Notes under the pieces: generated by a model
The model's database searches: none
Told to the model about the DNA's origin: nothing
What the model saw: the letters and a program-made list of their open reading frames with translations, nothing else
Origin: Pseudomonas sp. SJZ074
GTDB taxonomy: Bacteria > Pseudomonadota > Gammaproteobacteria > Pseudomonadales > Pseudomonadaceae
NCBI RefSeq assembly: GCF_007828215.1
Contig: NZ_VIUE01000004.1
Coordinates: forward strand, 62,001 to 126,000
Direction: 5' to 3'
Length of the DNA stretch: 64,000 nt
Position numbers and translations under genes: made by a program
Part shown: positions 9,001 to 18,620 of the stretch, piece by piece
Numbering within the stretch: position 1 is the first letter of the stretch
Layout of the letters: every line of letters begins with the position of its first letter

Positions 9001-12000
9001 TCAGTTCGAATAAGGTGAGCGGTAAGGGCTGACCGGTAGCGCCATCGGGCTGCCCGTCATGTCCTCGAACATGTAGCGCGCATACAGGCCACCATTGAAT
9101 TGCTGATAGTCGCTGGCGTTGTCCACGCCGATCGTTGCGCCAAGGAAGAAACGCGAACCGAACTTGTACTCGCCGGCTGCCGCCAGGCTGTAGCCCACAC
9201 CGGTTTTGCTCTGGCCGGCGTAGCGCGAGTCGTTGGCCGCCTGGCGGTCACTGTCGTTCGGGAAGAAATCGGCGCCGTCCTGCTGGAAGTGCTGGATGCC
9301 CACCGAACTCTTGACCTGATAGGTAAAGCGCTCGGTGCGCTGCTGCCAGGTCACCGGCACGCCCAGGGCGAAATAGCTCTGCGGGCTGAAATAGCCGCCG
9401 TGCCCGTACGTGAAGAAGTCCTGGTTGTTTTCGTAGCCCAGCGCGGTGGCGCTCAGGCCAACGGTGAGTGAGTGGTCCTGCGTGTTGTCCAGATACCAAT
9501 AGACGCCACCACCGAGTTCACCCCGGGTGTTGGATTCGACATTGTGGCCCACCAGTTCGTGCACGGAGCCATACCCGTAGGCACCGACCTGCGAGTCGTC
9601 GTAGCTCAGTTCGCCACGCACACCGTTGGCGGTCACCCCGCCCCACGATCCACCGCCAGCACGCTTGTCGGTGGTGCCGGCAAACGACGTCAGGCTGTCG
9701 GTGACCGCGCGACGCGACGCCGCGACGCGGTAACGGACATTGCCGTTATCGCTCAGTGGGCGATCGACACTCACGCCCCCCACCGCTGTCGCGTATTTGA
9801 AGCCGATCGGCGTGGTCCCGACATCGGCCTTGATGCCTTCATCGGGACGCTCGTACGCCACCCCGACGCCGACGCCTTCGGCGCGCTGCGAACCAATACC
9901 GGAGGTTGCGCTGGAGGCGCCGCCGAAACGACTGGCGGCCTCGCCCTTCACACTACCGGCCGTGAGCGCGACGGGAGTGATACGCACAGCCAGGCGGTTG
10001 TCGCCGGCCGGCACGTTCACTTCGATTGGATTTTCAATGTCGGTCAGTTTGCTCAGGCCCGACTCGCTGTTGTTGCTGCGAATGCTCAAACCTTCGGTAA
10101 CGTAACCGCTGCGCTCCTGAAGAATATCGTTAAGGGCCCGCTGGGCCGAGCTTGTCGAATCGACGACGGTCATTACCGTTCGAGGCTGCGGCTGTGTATT
10201 GAAGGGATTGCTCTGCGCGACCGCAGTCCCCCGCACGGAGGCTGTTTGACCGTTGCTTCGCGGCTGGCCTGGATAGGCATCGGCAGGCACACCATCGGCA
10301 CTGGCGAGCATCACGCCGCCATTGAGAATGGCCTCTGCCGGTGGTGGAATGGCCGATGCCGGTGCGCGCAAAACCTGCCGACGCTGCCCAGCTCCGCCAG
10401 CGAATGGGTTCGCCGCCACATTCATCGCACCAGGCTGGGCGGCCAGGCTGCGTTGCTTCTCGCTCTGCTCGATGGCTACCGCTTTACGCAGCACTTCAGT
10501 TGCCTTGCCGCTGTTGCCCATCGCACGGTAAATGCGCGCGACTTCAGTCAATGATTGCGGATCGTAGTTCTGCAACGCCATGAACTGTTCCAAGGCATTT
10601 TCCGCGTAGCCGTTGTCGTGGGCGAGCACGGCAGCATCGGCTGCGTTCAACAGCACCAACGGGTCGTTCGGGTTGCGCTTGAGCAAGGGCTTGTACAGGT
10701 CGAATGCCTTGGCGTTGTCGCCATTGGCGGTGTACATCCTGGCCAGTGCCGAGGTGGCGGCGACATCGCCCGGACGTTGGGCCAACGCCGGCGCCAAGGT
10801 GTCGTAGGCCGCCGCCAGGTCACCGCCTTCGCGCAACCGGTCAGCCTGACGGATACGGTACAGGTACAGCACATCGTCATAACGCTTGCGGGTCGCGACG
10901 CTCAGCGGCTGATTCTGCAAGCTGTTCAGGATCGAGTTGACCTGGGCATCGTCCCCGGTCTTGAGCAGCAGGGATGCGTATTGCAGCATCAAATCGGCCG
11001 ACGGCGCGCTGCCTTGGGTCAGCAACGAACGCATCATCGACAGCGCCTGCTCGACATCGCCGGCGTCGACATAGGCCGATGCCAGGGTCGCCGTGCGCTC
11101 AGGGCTGCGACTGGCCATCGGTTGCAGGCGATCCAGCAAAGCCAGGGCTTCCTGACGCTGCCCGCGCTTGGCCATGGCCGCCGCCAGATTGATTTGCGTG
11201 GTCAACGTGACCCGATCCGCCAGCTCGTTCATGTCCGCGCTGCGGCGGTCGACGGGAATCCGGTTGATGGTGGCCTGGGCGTCTTTCCACTGCTCCATTT
11301 CCACCGACAGCAAGGCACTGGTGTACAGCGCATCGACGTTGTCCGGGTGACTTTTAAGAAAGGCGTCGATCAGGTCACGGGCCTTTTTCGATTCGCCGGT
11401 TTTCAGATACAGGCGCGCGAGACTGAAACGCGTCCAGACATTCTCCGGCTCGCTGTTCACTGCATCGACCAACGCATTCTGGGCACCGCGGATATCGCCA
11501 CGTTGCTCGGCCAGACTGGCCATCTGGGTGGAGCGCAATGCACGCAGCTGGCCGGTGTTGCCAAGCTTGGCCTGTTCAGCGGCAGGCAGGCTGTCCAGCA
11601 AGCCGAGGGCTTCGTCGGCCTGCCCGGTTTGCGACAGCACATTGACCAGGCCGCGTATGGCCTGCGGGTTGCCAGGCTGGCTCGCCAGCACCTGACGGTA
11701 GTTGGCGACTGCGCTGTCGAACTGTCCGGCCTGGGCCTGGATATCGGCCAGGGTAAGGCGAGCGTCCAGGCCATTGGGATTCATGCGCATGGCCTGGGCG
11801 ACAGCTTCGCTCGCCTTGGCGGTCTGTCCTCTGGCCTGCAGGTCACGCCCCTGCTGCAACAGCGCCCAATAGCGAACACCGTTCAGTGCCGGTTTCCAGC
11901 GGCTGCCACCGGTGCTGATCGCCCGGGTCAGCAATTGCTCGGCTTCCGGGAAACGGCCCTGCTGCTGACGGACCACACCCAGGCCACCCAAGGCATCGCT

Positions 12001-12924
12001 ATCATCCGGACGGGCCTTGAGGCGCGCCTGGAAGGCCTTTTCCGCGCCGGCCTGATCGCCCTTCTCCAAGGCCCGCAAGCCGCTGGCCACCAGCGGATCT
12101 TGTTGCCAGGCGGAGCCACCGGTGGCGGCAGCCTTCTGGTGCCCCTTGTTCATCTGGTCACGGATTTCCTGGTCGTCCGGGTGTACCTTCAGGAACTCTT
12201 CGAACAACGGCACCTGGGCAGCCGTCGGCGGGCCGATCCAGACCAGCGCCAAACGCCAGCTTTCATCGGCATCACCAGCGATTTCCACGCGTTTGGTCAG
12301 CCTGGCGAGCACGCGAGCGCCCTCGGCACGGCTGTCTTCGTGGCGAATCAGTTGCTTGCCAAAGAACAGCGCCAGGATCGCATCATCGGGGGTTTCACGC
12401 AGCAGTCGCTCCATACCCTGGCGTGCTTCGGCCCAGCCGTCGGCATTGAAGGCCAGGTTGTTGTAATACTCTCGCCCGACGGTGCCTTCCGGGGTCAGGC
12501 CGTTGAACATCTTGCGGAACACCTCTGTCGCCTTGTCGCGCTCACCGGCGTCGACCAGACGACGGGCCTCATCCAGGCGCGCCTTGTTGTCCGGCCTGGC
12601 CAGCGCAATGTCCTGCTCCAGTTGGCGAGCCATCCACGGCTGCGGCGACAACGCCTGCAGGCGCGCCAGATACTCCTGGGCCTGTTGCGGCTTGTTCTGC
12701 TTGACGCCGATCAAACCCATGCCATAGAGGGCATCGACCTGATTCGGATCCAGGCGCAGGACTTTCTGCCAGATCTCGGCAGAGCGCGACGCATTCGAGC
12801 GGGCTTGCCAGTACTGGCCTTGTTCGACCAGTTGGGCCTTGATGTCCGTGCCTTCGGCGTGAGCACCGGAGGCGATCAGCGCAATGAAAACTGCAGCAGC
12901 TAGCGTGGAACGGCGCGGGCGCAT
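9001..12924 (-). CDS. wssE: Cellulose export outer-membrane protein WssE (BcsC)
   Basis: 1307 aa. There is a signal peptide (1-23, ending SGAHA) and a long array of TPR helices (about 30-850; for example DPNQVDALYGMGLIGVKQNK and NPNDPLVLLNAADAAV). A low-complexity Ala/Pro/Asn linker (about 850-940) leads to a BCSC C-terminal beta-barrel (about 960-1307). It guides the nascent cellulose chain through the periplasm and across the outer membrane. Length is within the 1150-1350 aa typical of BcsC. The start overlaps the wssD 3' end by 25 bp. Confidence 0.93.
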   Translation of the reverse strand: MRPRRSTLAAAVFIALIASGAHAEGTDIKAQLVEQGQYWQARSNASRSAEIWQKVLRLDPNQVDALYGMGLIGVKQNKPQQAQEYLARLQALSPQPWMARQLEQDIALARPDNKARLDEARRLVDAGERDKATEVFRKMFNGLTPEGTVGREYYNNLAFNADGWAEARQGMERLLRETPDDAILALFFGKQLIRHEDSRAEGARVLARLTKRVEIAGDADESWRLALVWIGPPTAAQVPLFEEFLKVHPDDQEIRDQMNKGHQKAAATGGSAWQQDPLVASGLRALEKGDQAGAEKAFQARLKARPDDSDALGGLGVVRQQQGRFPEAEQLLTRAISTGGSRWKPALNGVRYWALLQQGRDLQARGQTAKASEAVAQAMRMNPNGLDARLTLADIQAQAGQFDSAVANYRQVLASQPGNPQAIRGLVNVLSQTGQADEALGLLDSLPAAEQAKLGNTGQLRALRSTQMASLAEQRGDIRGAQNALVDAVNSEPENVWTRFSLARLYLKTGESKKARDLIDAFLKSHPDNVDALYTSALLSVEMEQWKDAQATINRIPVDRRSADMNELADRVTLTTQINLAAAMAKRGQRQEALALLDRLQPMASRSPERTATLASAYVDAGDVEQALSMMRSLLTQGSAPSADLMLQYASLLLKTGDDAQVNSILNSLQNQPLSVATRKRYDDVLYLYRIRQADRLREGGDLAAAYDTLAPALAQRPGDVAATSALARMYTANGDNAKAFDLYKPLLKRNPNDPLVLLNAADAAVLAHDNGYAENALEQFMALQNYDPQSLTEVARIYRAMGNSGKATEVLRKAVAIEQSEKQRSLAAQPGAMNVAANPFAGGAGQRRQVLRAPASAIPPPAEAILNGGVMLASADGVPADAYPGQPRSNGQTASVRGTAVAQSNPFNTQPQPRTVMTVVDSTSSAQRALNDILQERSGYVTEGLSIRSNNSESGLSKLTDIENPIEVNVPAGDNRLAVRITPVALTAGSVKGEAASRFGGASSATSGIGSQRAEGVGVGVAYERPDEGIKADVGTTPIGFKYATAVGGVSVDRPLSDNGNVRYRVAASRRAVTDSLTSFAGTTDKRAGGGSWGGVTANGVRGELSYDDSQVGAYGYGSVHELVGHNVESNTRGELGGGVYWYLDNTQDHSLTVGLSATALGYENNQDFFTYGHGGYFSPQSYFALGVPVTWQQRTERFTYQVKSSVGIQHFQQDGADFFPNDSDRQAANDSRYAGQSKTGVGYSLAAAGEYKFGSRFFLGATIGVDNASDYQQFNGGLYARYMFEDMTGSPMALPVSPYRSPYSN

Positions 12925-14123
12925 GACGTCTCCCAGGACAAAGTGAGCGTTCCGTCATCACGGAACTGGTAACGCTTCTCTGCCCAACCCAACCCGAACA
13001 GGCTTAGCATGACGTTGTAATAGAGAGGATCGGCATCTTGGCCGCTGCCTTTAGCGAATGCCGCAGCAATACCGTCCTGGGCGCGACGTTGTTGTTGCTC
13101 GGCCAACCATGGGTGGCCCTTGGCAATGAAATACGGCACCAGCGCCGCCGAAAAGCCGAACGGCCCCGTGCCATCGACCGCAGCGGACATCACTTGGGCT
13201 TTTTCTGGCGGGACACCCGTCGACGCCGTACTTTGAGCCATGCCATCCAGGGCTTCCAGGAGCTTTGGAGCCGCCGGATCGATCTTGGGCGTCATCCCTG
13301 CCCACAGGTAGACGCGAATCGCATCGTAACTGCCCAGCCCACCCTTGATCGGATCGGTCACGAACAGTCCGGACTGCGCCGAAGTCCCGCGATAGCCCAC
13401 CCAATCCCCGACATAGCCCTTGGGACTGGCACTGCGGATCAGTTTGACGGTGTTGTCCGCTATCTCCTTCCATGGCCCTTTCGGTTGCTCTTTGGCCAGC
13501 CGCAGAAGTAATGGCCGAGGCAGATAGCTCGGGTTCAGGCGCCACAGATGATCTGGCTGAACGAAACCCTCGGGGCCCGGCAAGAGCATTTTCCCGAGGC
13601 CCGGCAACGTGACGACCAGTTTCGACTCAATGGTCTTGAGCAACTGCAGCGCATCGACACGGTACTCGGGACGCTGCCACAGGCGCGCGGCTTCGAGCAG
13701 CGAATAGACGATCCACAGGTCGGCATCGGATGCCGAGTTGGCATCCTGGAGTTGCCATTGCCCGTCCTTGCCCTGCCCCCACAGCCAGCCCGGCAGGCGG
13801 GTCGCGGGGTCCGAGCCGAGCAGGTTGGCGCGAGTCCACGCCCACAGATGCTCGAAGCGCGCCTGATCGTTACTGATCAGCGCGAAGAGCATGCCGTAGG
13901 ACTGTCCTTCCGAAGTGCTGTGATTGGCCTCCATGCTGGAAGACAACATCCGGCCATCGTCCTGGATGTAGCGAGTGGCCCAGGACTCCCACAGGGGCCA
14001 AGCCTTGGCGGCACACGCCGGCTCCGTCGCGAACGACGGCAAGCACGTCAATGACACGAGGGAAGCCAGCATGGCGCAGGCAGTGCTGCGCAGCCAACCG
14101 CTGGGCAAGGCGCGACGCTTCAT
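12900..14123 (-). CDS. wssD: Cellulose-synthase-associated endoglucanase WssD (BcsZ, GH8)
   Basis: About 407 aa from the ATG at 14123, which gives a normal signal peptide (MKRR..., ending LPSFA). An in-frame GTG at 14153 would add 10 residues. It hydrolyses beta-1,4-glucan in the periplasm during cellulose export. GH8 landmarks are present: the proton-donor Glu in STSEGQSYGM (E82 numbered from the GTG, E72 from the ATG) and the Asp in GGLGSYDAIRVYLW (D277 or D267). The ATG lies 23 bp downstream of the wssC stop, whereas the upstream GTG would overlap it. Confidence 0.92.
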   Translation of the reverse strand: MKRRALPSGWLRSTACAMLASLVSLTCLPSFATEPACAAKAWPLWESWATRYIQDDGRMLSSSMEANHSTSEGQSYGMLFALISNDQARFEHLWAWTRANLLGSDPATRLPGWLWGQGKDGQWQLQDANSASDADLWIVYSLLEAARLWQRPEYRVDALQLLKTIESKLVVTLPGLGKMLLPGPEGFVQPDHLWRLNPSYLPRPLLLRLAKEQPKGPWKEIADNTVKLIRSASPKGYVGDWVGYRGTSAQSGLFVTDPIKGGLGSYDAIRVYLWAGMTPKIDPAAPKLLEALDGMAQSTASTGVPPEKAQVMSAAVDGTGPFGFSAALVPYFIAKGHPWLAEQQQRRAQDGIAAAFAKGSGQDADPLYYNVMLSLFGLGWAEKRYQFRDDGTLTLSWETSCARAVPR

Positions 14124-14145
14124 CGATACGGTCTCACGGTCACGC

Positions 14146-16401
14146 TCAGACACTCAGTCGCTTCCTGGCTTTGGAACGCAACCCCAGATAGGCAAGGCCG
14201 CTCAGCAACAGCACGCCCAGGGCCGTCATCAGCAACGTCCAGCCCACATGGCGCGACATCAGCCATTGCACGTACTTGACCGGCGAGAGGCTGCCGACGA
14301 AATACTGCTCGTCAGCCACCAGCGGCTCGATGGACTTGCCACGGATGACTACCAGGCTGCCCTGAATGGCGCCAGCGTCCTGGTCCGTACGGCTCAATGC
14401 TTCAGTGGCCTGGGCCAGGCCGGCAGCGTCGCCCCCGGCAATGACCACCACACTGCGGCCATTCTTGAGCGGCGACTCGAAACCGGTCAGATAAGTGTTT
14501 GGCTGGCCACCGGAGAACGCCATGGCCAGGCGGCTCTTGCGCAGGTTCGCTTCAGGCTCGGAACTGAGCCAGTCCTGTATACGCAGGGTCAGGTCAGACA
14601 CTTCGAAACGTTGCTGCTGGCCGGTCCCGACCGCTGGCAGGCGATCCGCCCACTGGGTCAGCAAAGGCTGGTTCGCGCCGGACGCCATTACCAGCAGATC
14701 CTTGTCGGCAACGCTCGGCGCCTGTGCCGCCTGGATGACCGTCACACCGGTTGCGGGATAACCGGTGGAGTCACCGAAGCGACCCAGTACGGTCAGGTAA
14801 GCGCTGACGTCATTGAGGCCGGCGTTGTCCGGCAGCACCACGGCGGTCTGCGACAGGTCAGCCATGCGGGTGAACGGGAAGCCGGCGTCCTTGAACACCC
14901 CCAGGTTGGGCATGGCCATGAAATGGTCGTAGTCGGTCAGGTCCAGCGTCGACTCAGGGTCGATGCCGCCGCGCATGTTGTCGATGATGATGTCGCGGCA
15001 TTCACCCTCCTTGATGTAGTCGTACATGTAGCGCAATTGCAGGCGCGACTTCAACGCAACGGCATTGAGCGGCAGCAACACGCGCATGTCGCGCACCAGG
15101 GTTTCGTCCTTGATTGCGCTCAACAGACTCTTGTCCAGACGCTCCAGCGAAGGCAAGGTCTCGGACTTGATCAGGCCATCGTTGAAACTGACGATGAATG
15201 ACGAATTGACGGATTTGGGCTGCGGCGTATAGCGATACTTCAGATTCAGCGGTGCGCCGTCCTGGTGCCAGTTGAACAGATCCGGCGGGAAGTTCAGCGG
15301 TACAGTGATGTCGCCCGGGTTGTACCCGGAAACATTCAGTTGCTTGCTCGCGATCAGCTCACCCAACTTGACCGGGCGATCGGTGGGCAGCCAGTTCGGT
15401 GCATCATATGGCTTGCGCGGCTTGAGAACATCGAGTCGGTTGATGACCACCGTGCTGCCCGACAGCGCCTGGCCGCCGACCGACAGCGCAATGGCGGCCA
15501 GCTTGAGTTCTTCGGCGTTGCGCCCCGCCACCACCAGCAGCTTGCCGTTGGCGTCGTTCGGGTTGGTCAGGATGCTCAGGGTCGGCCCCTTCGGCGCAGG
15601 AATCGACAATCCGCCAATCTGCGCAGGGACGTCGCCGTTGAGCACGATCACACCGTTGCCCTGGGCGGGCAGCGTATTGAGCTGGGCTCGGAAGCTCGCC
15701 CCGCGATAGCTCGCCAGGGCACCGAACCAGGACGACAGCGCACCCGCCGCCTCGAGGGTGCCATTGTCCGGCGCGGCGCTGAAGATGATTGGCAGATCCA
15801 GGGGCCGGGCATCACGCCGATCGAAGAACGGCACGGGCATCAGCGAAAGATCGTTCGGCAACGCCAGTGGCGAGGTCTGGATCTGCAGCACAGAGTCATT
15901 GCTGACCTTGGCCCACAGGCTCGAGTGCTGGGGATCCTCGCAGCTCATGGTGTAGTGACCGATGAACTGCACGCTCAGGCGATTGAACTCGGTGATCAAC
16001 TGCGGGGGAATCTCCACCGTCTGCTTCTGCAGCGTGCCGGCGTTCTCCTTGGGCAACGGCACACTCGCCGCGACTTCGTCGTTGACCATGATGTTGATCT
16101 GGGACAGATCGGGCAGCAGCGCCGGCGAATAACTGTATTGCAGCGTCAGATGCGCGCCGGTCACCACCTGATCGGCCCGCACGTCAAAGTTGACGCTATC
16201 GGTCGCTTCGACACCGTGCAGGTTCATCGGGTAGGCGCGCCCCAACTGCTTCAGCGTCAAGGTGTAGCCATTGCCTGCGTCCGCCGGCGCGGTATCGGCG
16301 AACACCACGCCACCACTCAAAGCCAGCAGCGTTGAAGCCAAAATGACCAGCGAGCGCCTGTTATCGCGCTGGCCCACGCCTGAAAAATGCTTAGCGTTCA
16401 T
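14146..16401 (-). CDS. wssC: Cellulose synthase subunit WssC (BcsB)
   Basis: 751 aa from the ATG at 16401; the frame is open further upstream but that part only shadows wssB. It has a signal peptide (about 1-36), two repeated carbohydrate-binding/flavodoxin-like halves of the BcsB fold, and a single C-terminal membrane helix (about 720-743, WTLLMTALGVLLLSGLAYLGL) followed by KARKR. BcsB partners BcsA and passes the glucan into the periplasm. Its start overlaps the wssB stop as ATGA. Confidence 0.92.
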   Translation of the reverse strand: MNAKHFSGVGQRDNRRSLVILASTLLALSGGVVFADTAPADAGNGYTLTLKQLGRAYPMNLHGVEATDSVNFDVRADQVVTGAHLTLQYSYSPALLPDLSQINIMVNDEVAASVPLPKENAGTLQKQTVEIPPQLITEFNRLSVQFIGHYTMSCEDPQHSSLWAKVSNDSVLQIQTSPLALPNDLSLMPVPFFDRRDARPLDLPIIFSAAPDNGTLEAAGALSSWFGALASYRGASFRAQLNTLPAQGNGVIVLNGDVPAQIGGLSIPAPKGPTLSILTNPNDANGKLLVVAGRNAEELKLAAIALSVGGQALSGSTVVINRLDVLKPRKPYDAPNWLPTDRPVKLGELIASKQLNVSGYNPGDITVPLNFPPDLFNWHQDGAPLNLKYRYTPQPKSVNSSFIVSFNDGLIKSETLPSLERLDKSLLSAIKDETLVRDMRVLLPLNAVALKSRLQLRYMYDYIKEGECRDIIIDNMRGGIDPESTLDLTDYDHFMAMPNLGVFKDAGFPFTRMADLSQTAVVLPDNAGLNDVSAYLTVLGRFGDSTGYPATGVTVIQAAQAPSVADKDLLVMASGANQPLLTQWADRLPAVGTGQQQRFEVSDLTLRIQDWLSSEPEANLRKSRLAMAFSGGQPNTYLTGFESPLKNGRSVVVIAGGDAAGLAQATEALSRTDQDAGAIQGSLVVIRGKSIEPLVADEQYFVGSLSPVKYVQWLMSRHVGWTLLMTALGVLLLSGLAYLGLRSKARKRLSV

Positions 16402-18620
16402 TGCTTGTCCATGAGGTTTTCGAGTGGTTGGGAAGACGGCCGGCGGGCAGAAAGGAATCTTTGCAGCTCGGCGAGGGTGGCCTTGAACAATTCGTGGATC
16501 CCCCCCATGCCGATGAAAGCGACGTCGCGCAACGCAGCCAACGGGGTGTCCACCTGTCGGCCGCCCCAAGTCGATGCCCAGGTGTCGGCACGCGAGAACG
16601 TCAGGCGCACCAGTTCGCTTTGCTGACGCAGGCTCAGCGGGTCGAACTGCGCCCCCAGAAGATTCCCGCGACTGAACATCACGGTGCCGGGGAACACACT
16701 GACCTGCTGATTGCGAAACAACGTCATGCGCAGGCGCTCGCCCTGGGCGATTTCAACACCATCCGGCAGACGGAAACCGAGGCCCTTCTGCGAGAAGTCC
16801 TGGGTGATGGCGTCGAACGTGCGTCCGTCCGCCAGTTCAACGCGCACCGGCAGTTCGGCGGCAACCCGCGGTTCGCTGCGTACCTGGCGCGTTTCACTGG
16901 CCACGGCCACCGATGCGCTGGTAATGATGACGTTGTAGAGCGTCCAGGCCATGTTGATGAGGATCGTGGTCATCGCGCCCTCCTCACCCTGGCACAATTG
17001 CCAGAGGCCGAAGGCAATACCCGCGACGTTGAGGGTCAACAGGACAATGTAGGGACGCGCCAGTTTCCACTCGAAAAACTTGCGGTCGATGATCCCGCCC
17101 TTGTCGGTCACGTTGAAACCGCCGAACCTGGGGTTCACCAGGGCCATGAACACCGGGCCCATGATGTACCAGGCCAGTACCGTCTCGTAGACCTCGTTCC
17201 AGAACGAATGCCGGAAACGGCCCTGGATCCGTGAGTTGGTCAGGCTGGCATGCAAGATGTGCGGTAGCACGTAAGCGGTGATCATCAACGCCGAGGCGTG
17301 GAAAATCTGCGCCCCGAAAAACAGATAGGCCAAGGGTGCCGTCAGGAATGCGAGACGCGGCAGACCATAAAAGAAGTGCAACATGGCGTTGAGGTAGCAC
17401 AGCCGCTGCCCCAATTTCAGGCCGCGGCCCATCAACGGGTTGTCGGTCCGGAAGATCTGCGCCATGCCGCGTGCCCAGCGGATGCGCTGGCTGATGTGAC
17501 GCGAAAGGCTCTCGGTAGCCAGGCCGGCCGCCTGAGGAATCGCCAGGTAGGCGGTGTTATAGCCAGCACGGTTCATCTTCAAGGCGGTGTGAGCATCCTC
17601 GGTCACGGTTTCCACCGCGACGCCCCCCACTTCCATCAGCGCGGTACGGCGCATCACGGCGCAGGAGCCGCAAAAGAACGTCGCATTCCATAAGTCGTTG
17701 CCGTCCTGGACCAGGCCATAGAACAGCTCGCCTTCGTTCGGGACGGAGCGGAACGTGTTGAGGTTTTTCTCGAACGGGTCTGGCGAAAAGAAAAAGTGCG
17801 GCGTCTGCAGCATCGCCAGTTTTGGATCCTTGACGAACCAGCCGAGGCAGATCTGCAGGAAAGAACGGGTCGGCACGTGGTCGGCGTCGAAGATCGCGAC
17901 GAACTCTCCCTCGGTGACCTTCAGCGCTTCATTGAGGTTACCGGCCTTGGCATGGCGATTGTTGTCACGGGCCAGATAATTTACGCCAATGCTGTCGCAG
18001 AAGGTTCGGAAATCTTCACGACGCCCATCGTCGAGCACGTGCACACGCAGTTTTTCCTTCGGCCAGTCGATTGCCTGGGCGGCGAAGATCGTCACCTTCA
18101 CGATATCCAGTGCTTCGTTGTACGTCGGAATGAATACGTCCACCACTGGCCATTCGGAAGGCGGCGTACTCATCAGCACCGGTTGGCGCCGCAGGGGCCA
18201 GGCGGTTTGCAGGTAACCGAAGATCAGGACGATCAGCGCGTAGAGTTCCGCCGCCAGCAGGCCATAGCCGAACAGTATGTCGAGCCAGTCGTCGAAGCCC
18301 AGGGTCGAGGTGATCCGCCAGTACATGTAGCGCAGCGAAGCCGTCAGCGACAGACCGATCAGCAGCACCACCGGGAACCGGCCGGATTGTGTGCGCAGTA
18401 TCAGCGCGGCGACAAAACAGCCTGCGGCGAAATAGCACTGTGATTGGAGGTCGAAAGGCACCGTGATAATGAACAGTGCCAAGAGAACCGAGATCAGCAG
18501 GACACCGATCTGTACGGTGCGACGAACCCCCAGGGAAAGGCTCTCGAACCCGTCAGCCAGGGTTTGCGCCCAGCGTTGCAGGTAGCCGGGCACTTCATGT
18601 TGTTCGTTGGACTGACTCAT
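16398..18620 (-). CDS. wssB: Cellulose synthase catalytic subunit WssB (BcsA)
   Basis: 740 aa GT2 family enzyme that polymerises UDP-glucose. The processive GT2 motifs are all present: DDG at 197-199, DAD at 245-247, TED at 340-342 and QRIRW at 378-382. About four membrane helices precede and four follow the GT domain. The C-terminal PilZ domain binds c-di-GMP: RSEPR at 581-585 (RxxxR) and DFSQKG at 608-613 (DxSxxG). Catalysis should therefore depend on c-di-GMP. The start overlaps the wssA stop as ATGA. Confidence 0.95.
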   Translation of the reverse strand: MSQSNEQHEVPGYLQRWAQTLADGFESLSLGVRRTVQIGVLLISVLLALFIITVPFDLQSQCYFAAGCFVAALILRTQSGRFPVVLLIGLSLTASLRYMYWRITSTLGFDDWLDILFGYGLLAAELYALIVLIFGYLQTAWPLRRQPVLMSTPPSEWPVVDVFIPTYNEALDIVKVTIFAAQAIDWPKEKLRVHVLDDGRREDFRTFCDSIGVNYLARDNNRHAKAGNLNEALKVTEGEFVAIFDADHVPTRSFLQICLGWFVKDPKLAMLQTPHFFFSPDPFEKNLNTFRSVPNEGELFYGLVQDGNDLWNATFFCGSCAVMRRTALMEVGGVAVETVTEDAHTALKMNRAGYNTAYLAIPQAAGLATESLSRHISQRIRWARGMAQIFRTDNPLMGRGLKLGQRLCYLNAMLHFFYGLPRLAFLTAPLAYLFFGAQIFHASALMITAYVLPHILHASLTNSRIQGRFRHSFWNEVYETVLAWYIMGPVFMALVNPRFGGFNVTDKGGIIDRKFFEWKLARPYIVLLTLNVAGIAFGLWQLCQGEEGAMTTILINMAWTLYNVIITSASVAVASETRQVRSEPRVAAELPVRVELADGRTFDAITQDFSQKGLGFRLPDGVEIAQGERLRMTLFRNQQVSVFPGTVMFSRGNLLGAQFDPLSLRQQSELVRLTFSRADTWASTWGGRQVDTPLAALRDVAFIGMGGIHELFKATLAELQRFLSARRPSSQPLENLMDKQ

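Noticed and set aside
10555..12903. 782-codon open frame on the plus strand inside wssE
   Set aside because: Antisense shadow of the TPR array; periodic composition comes from the repeats on the coding strand.
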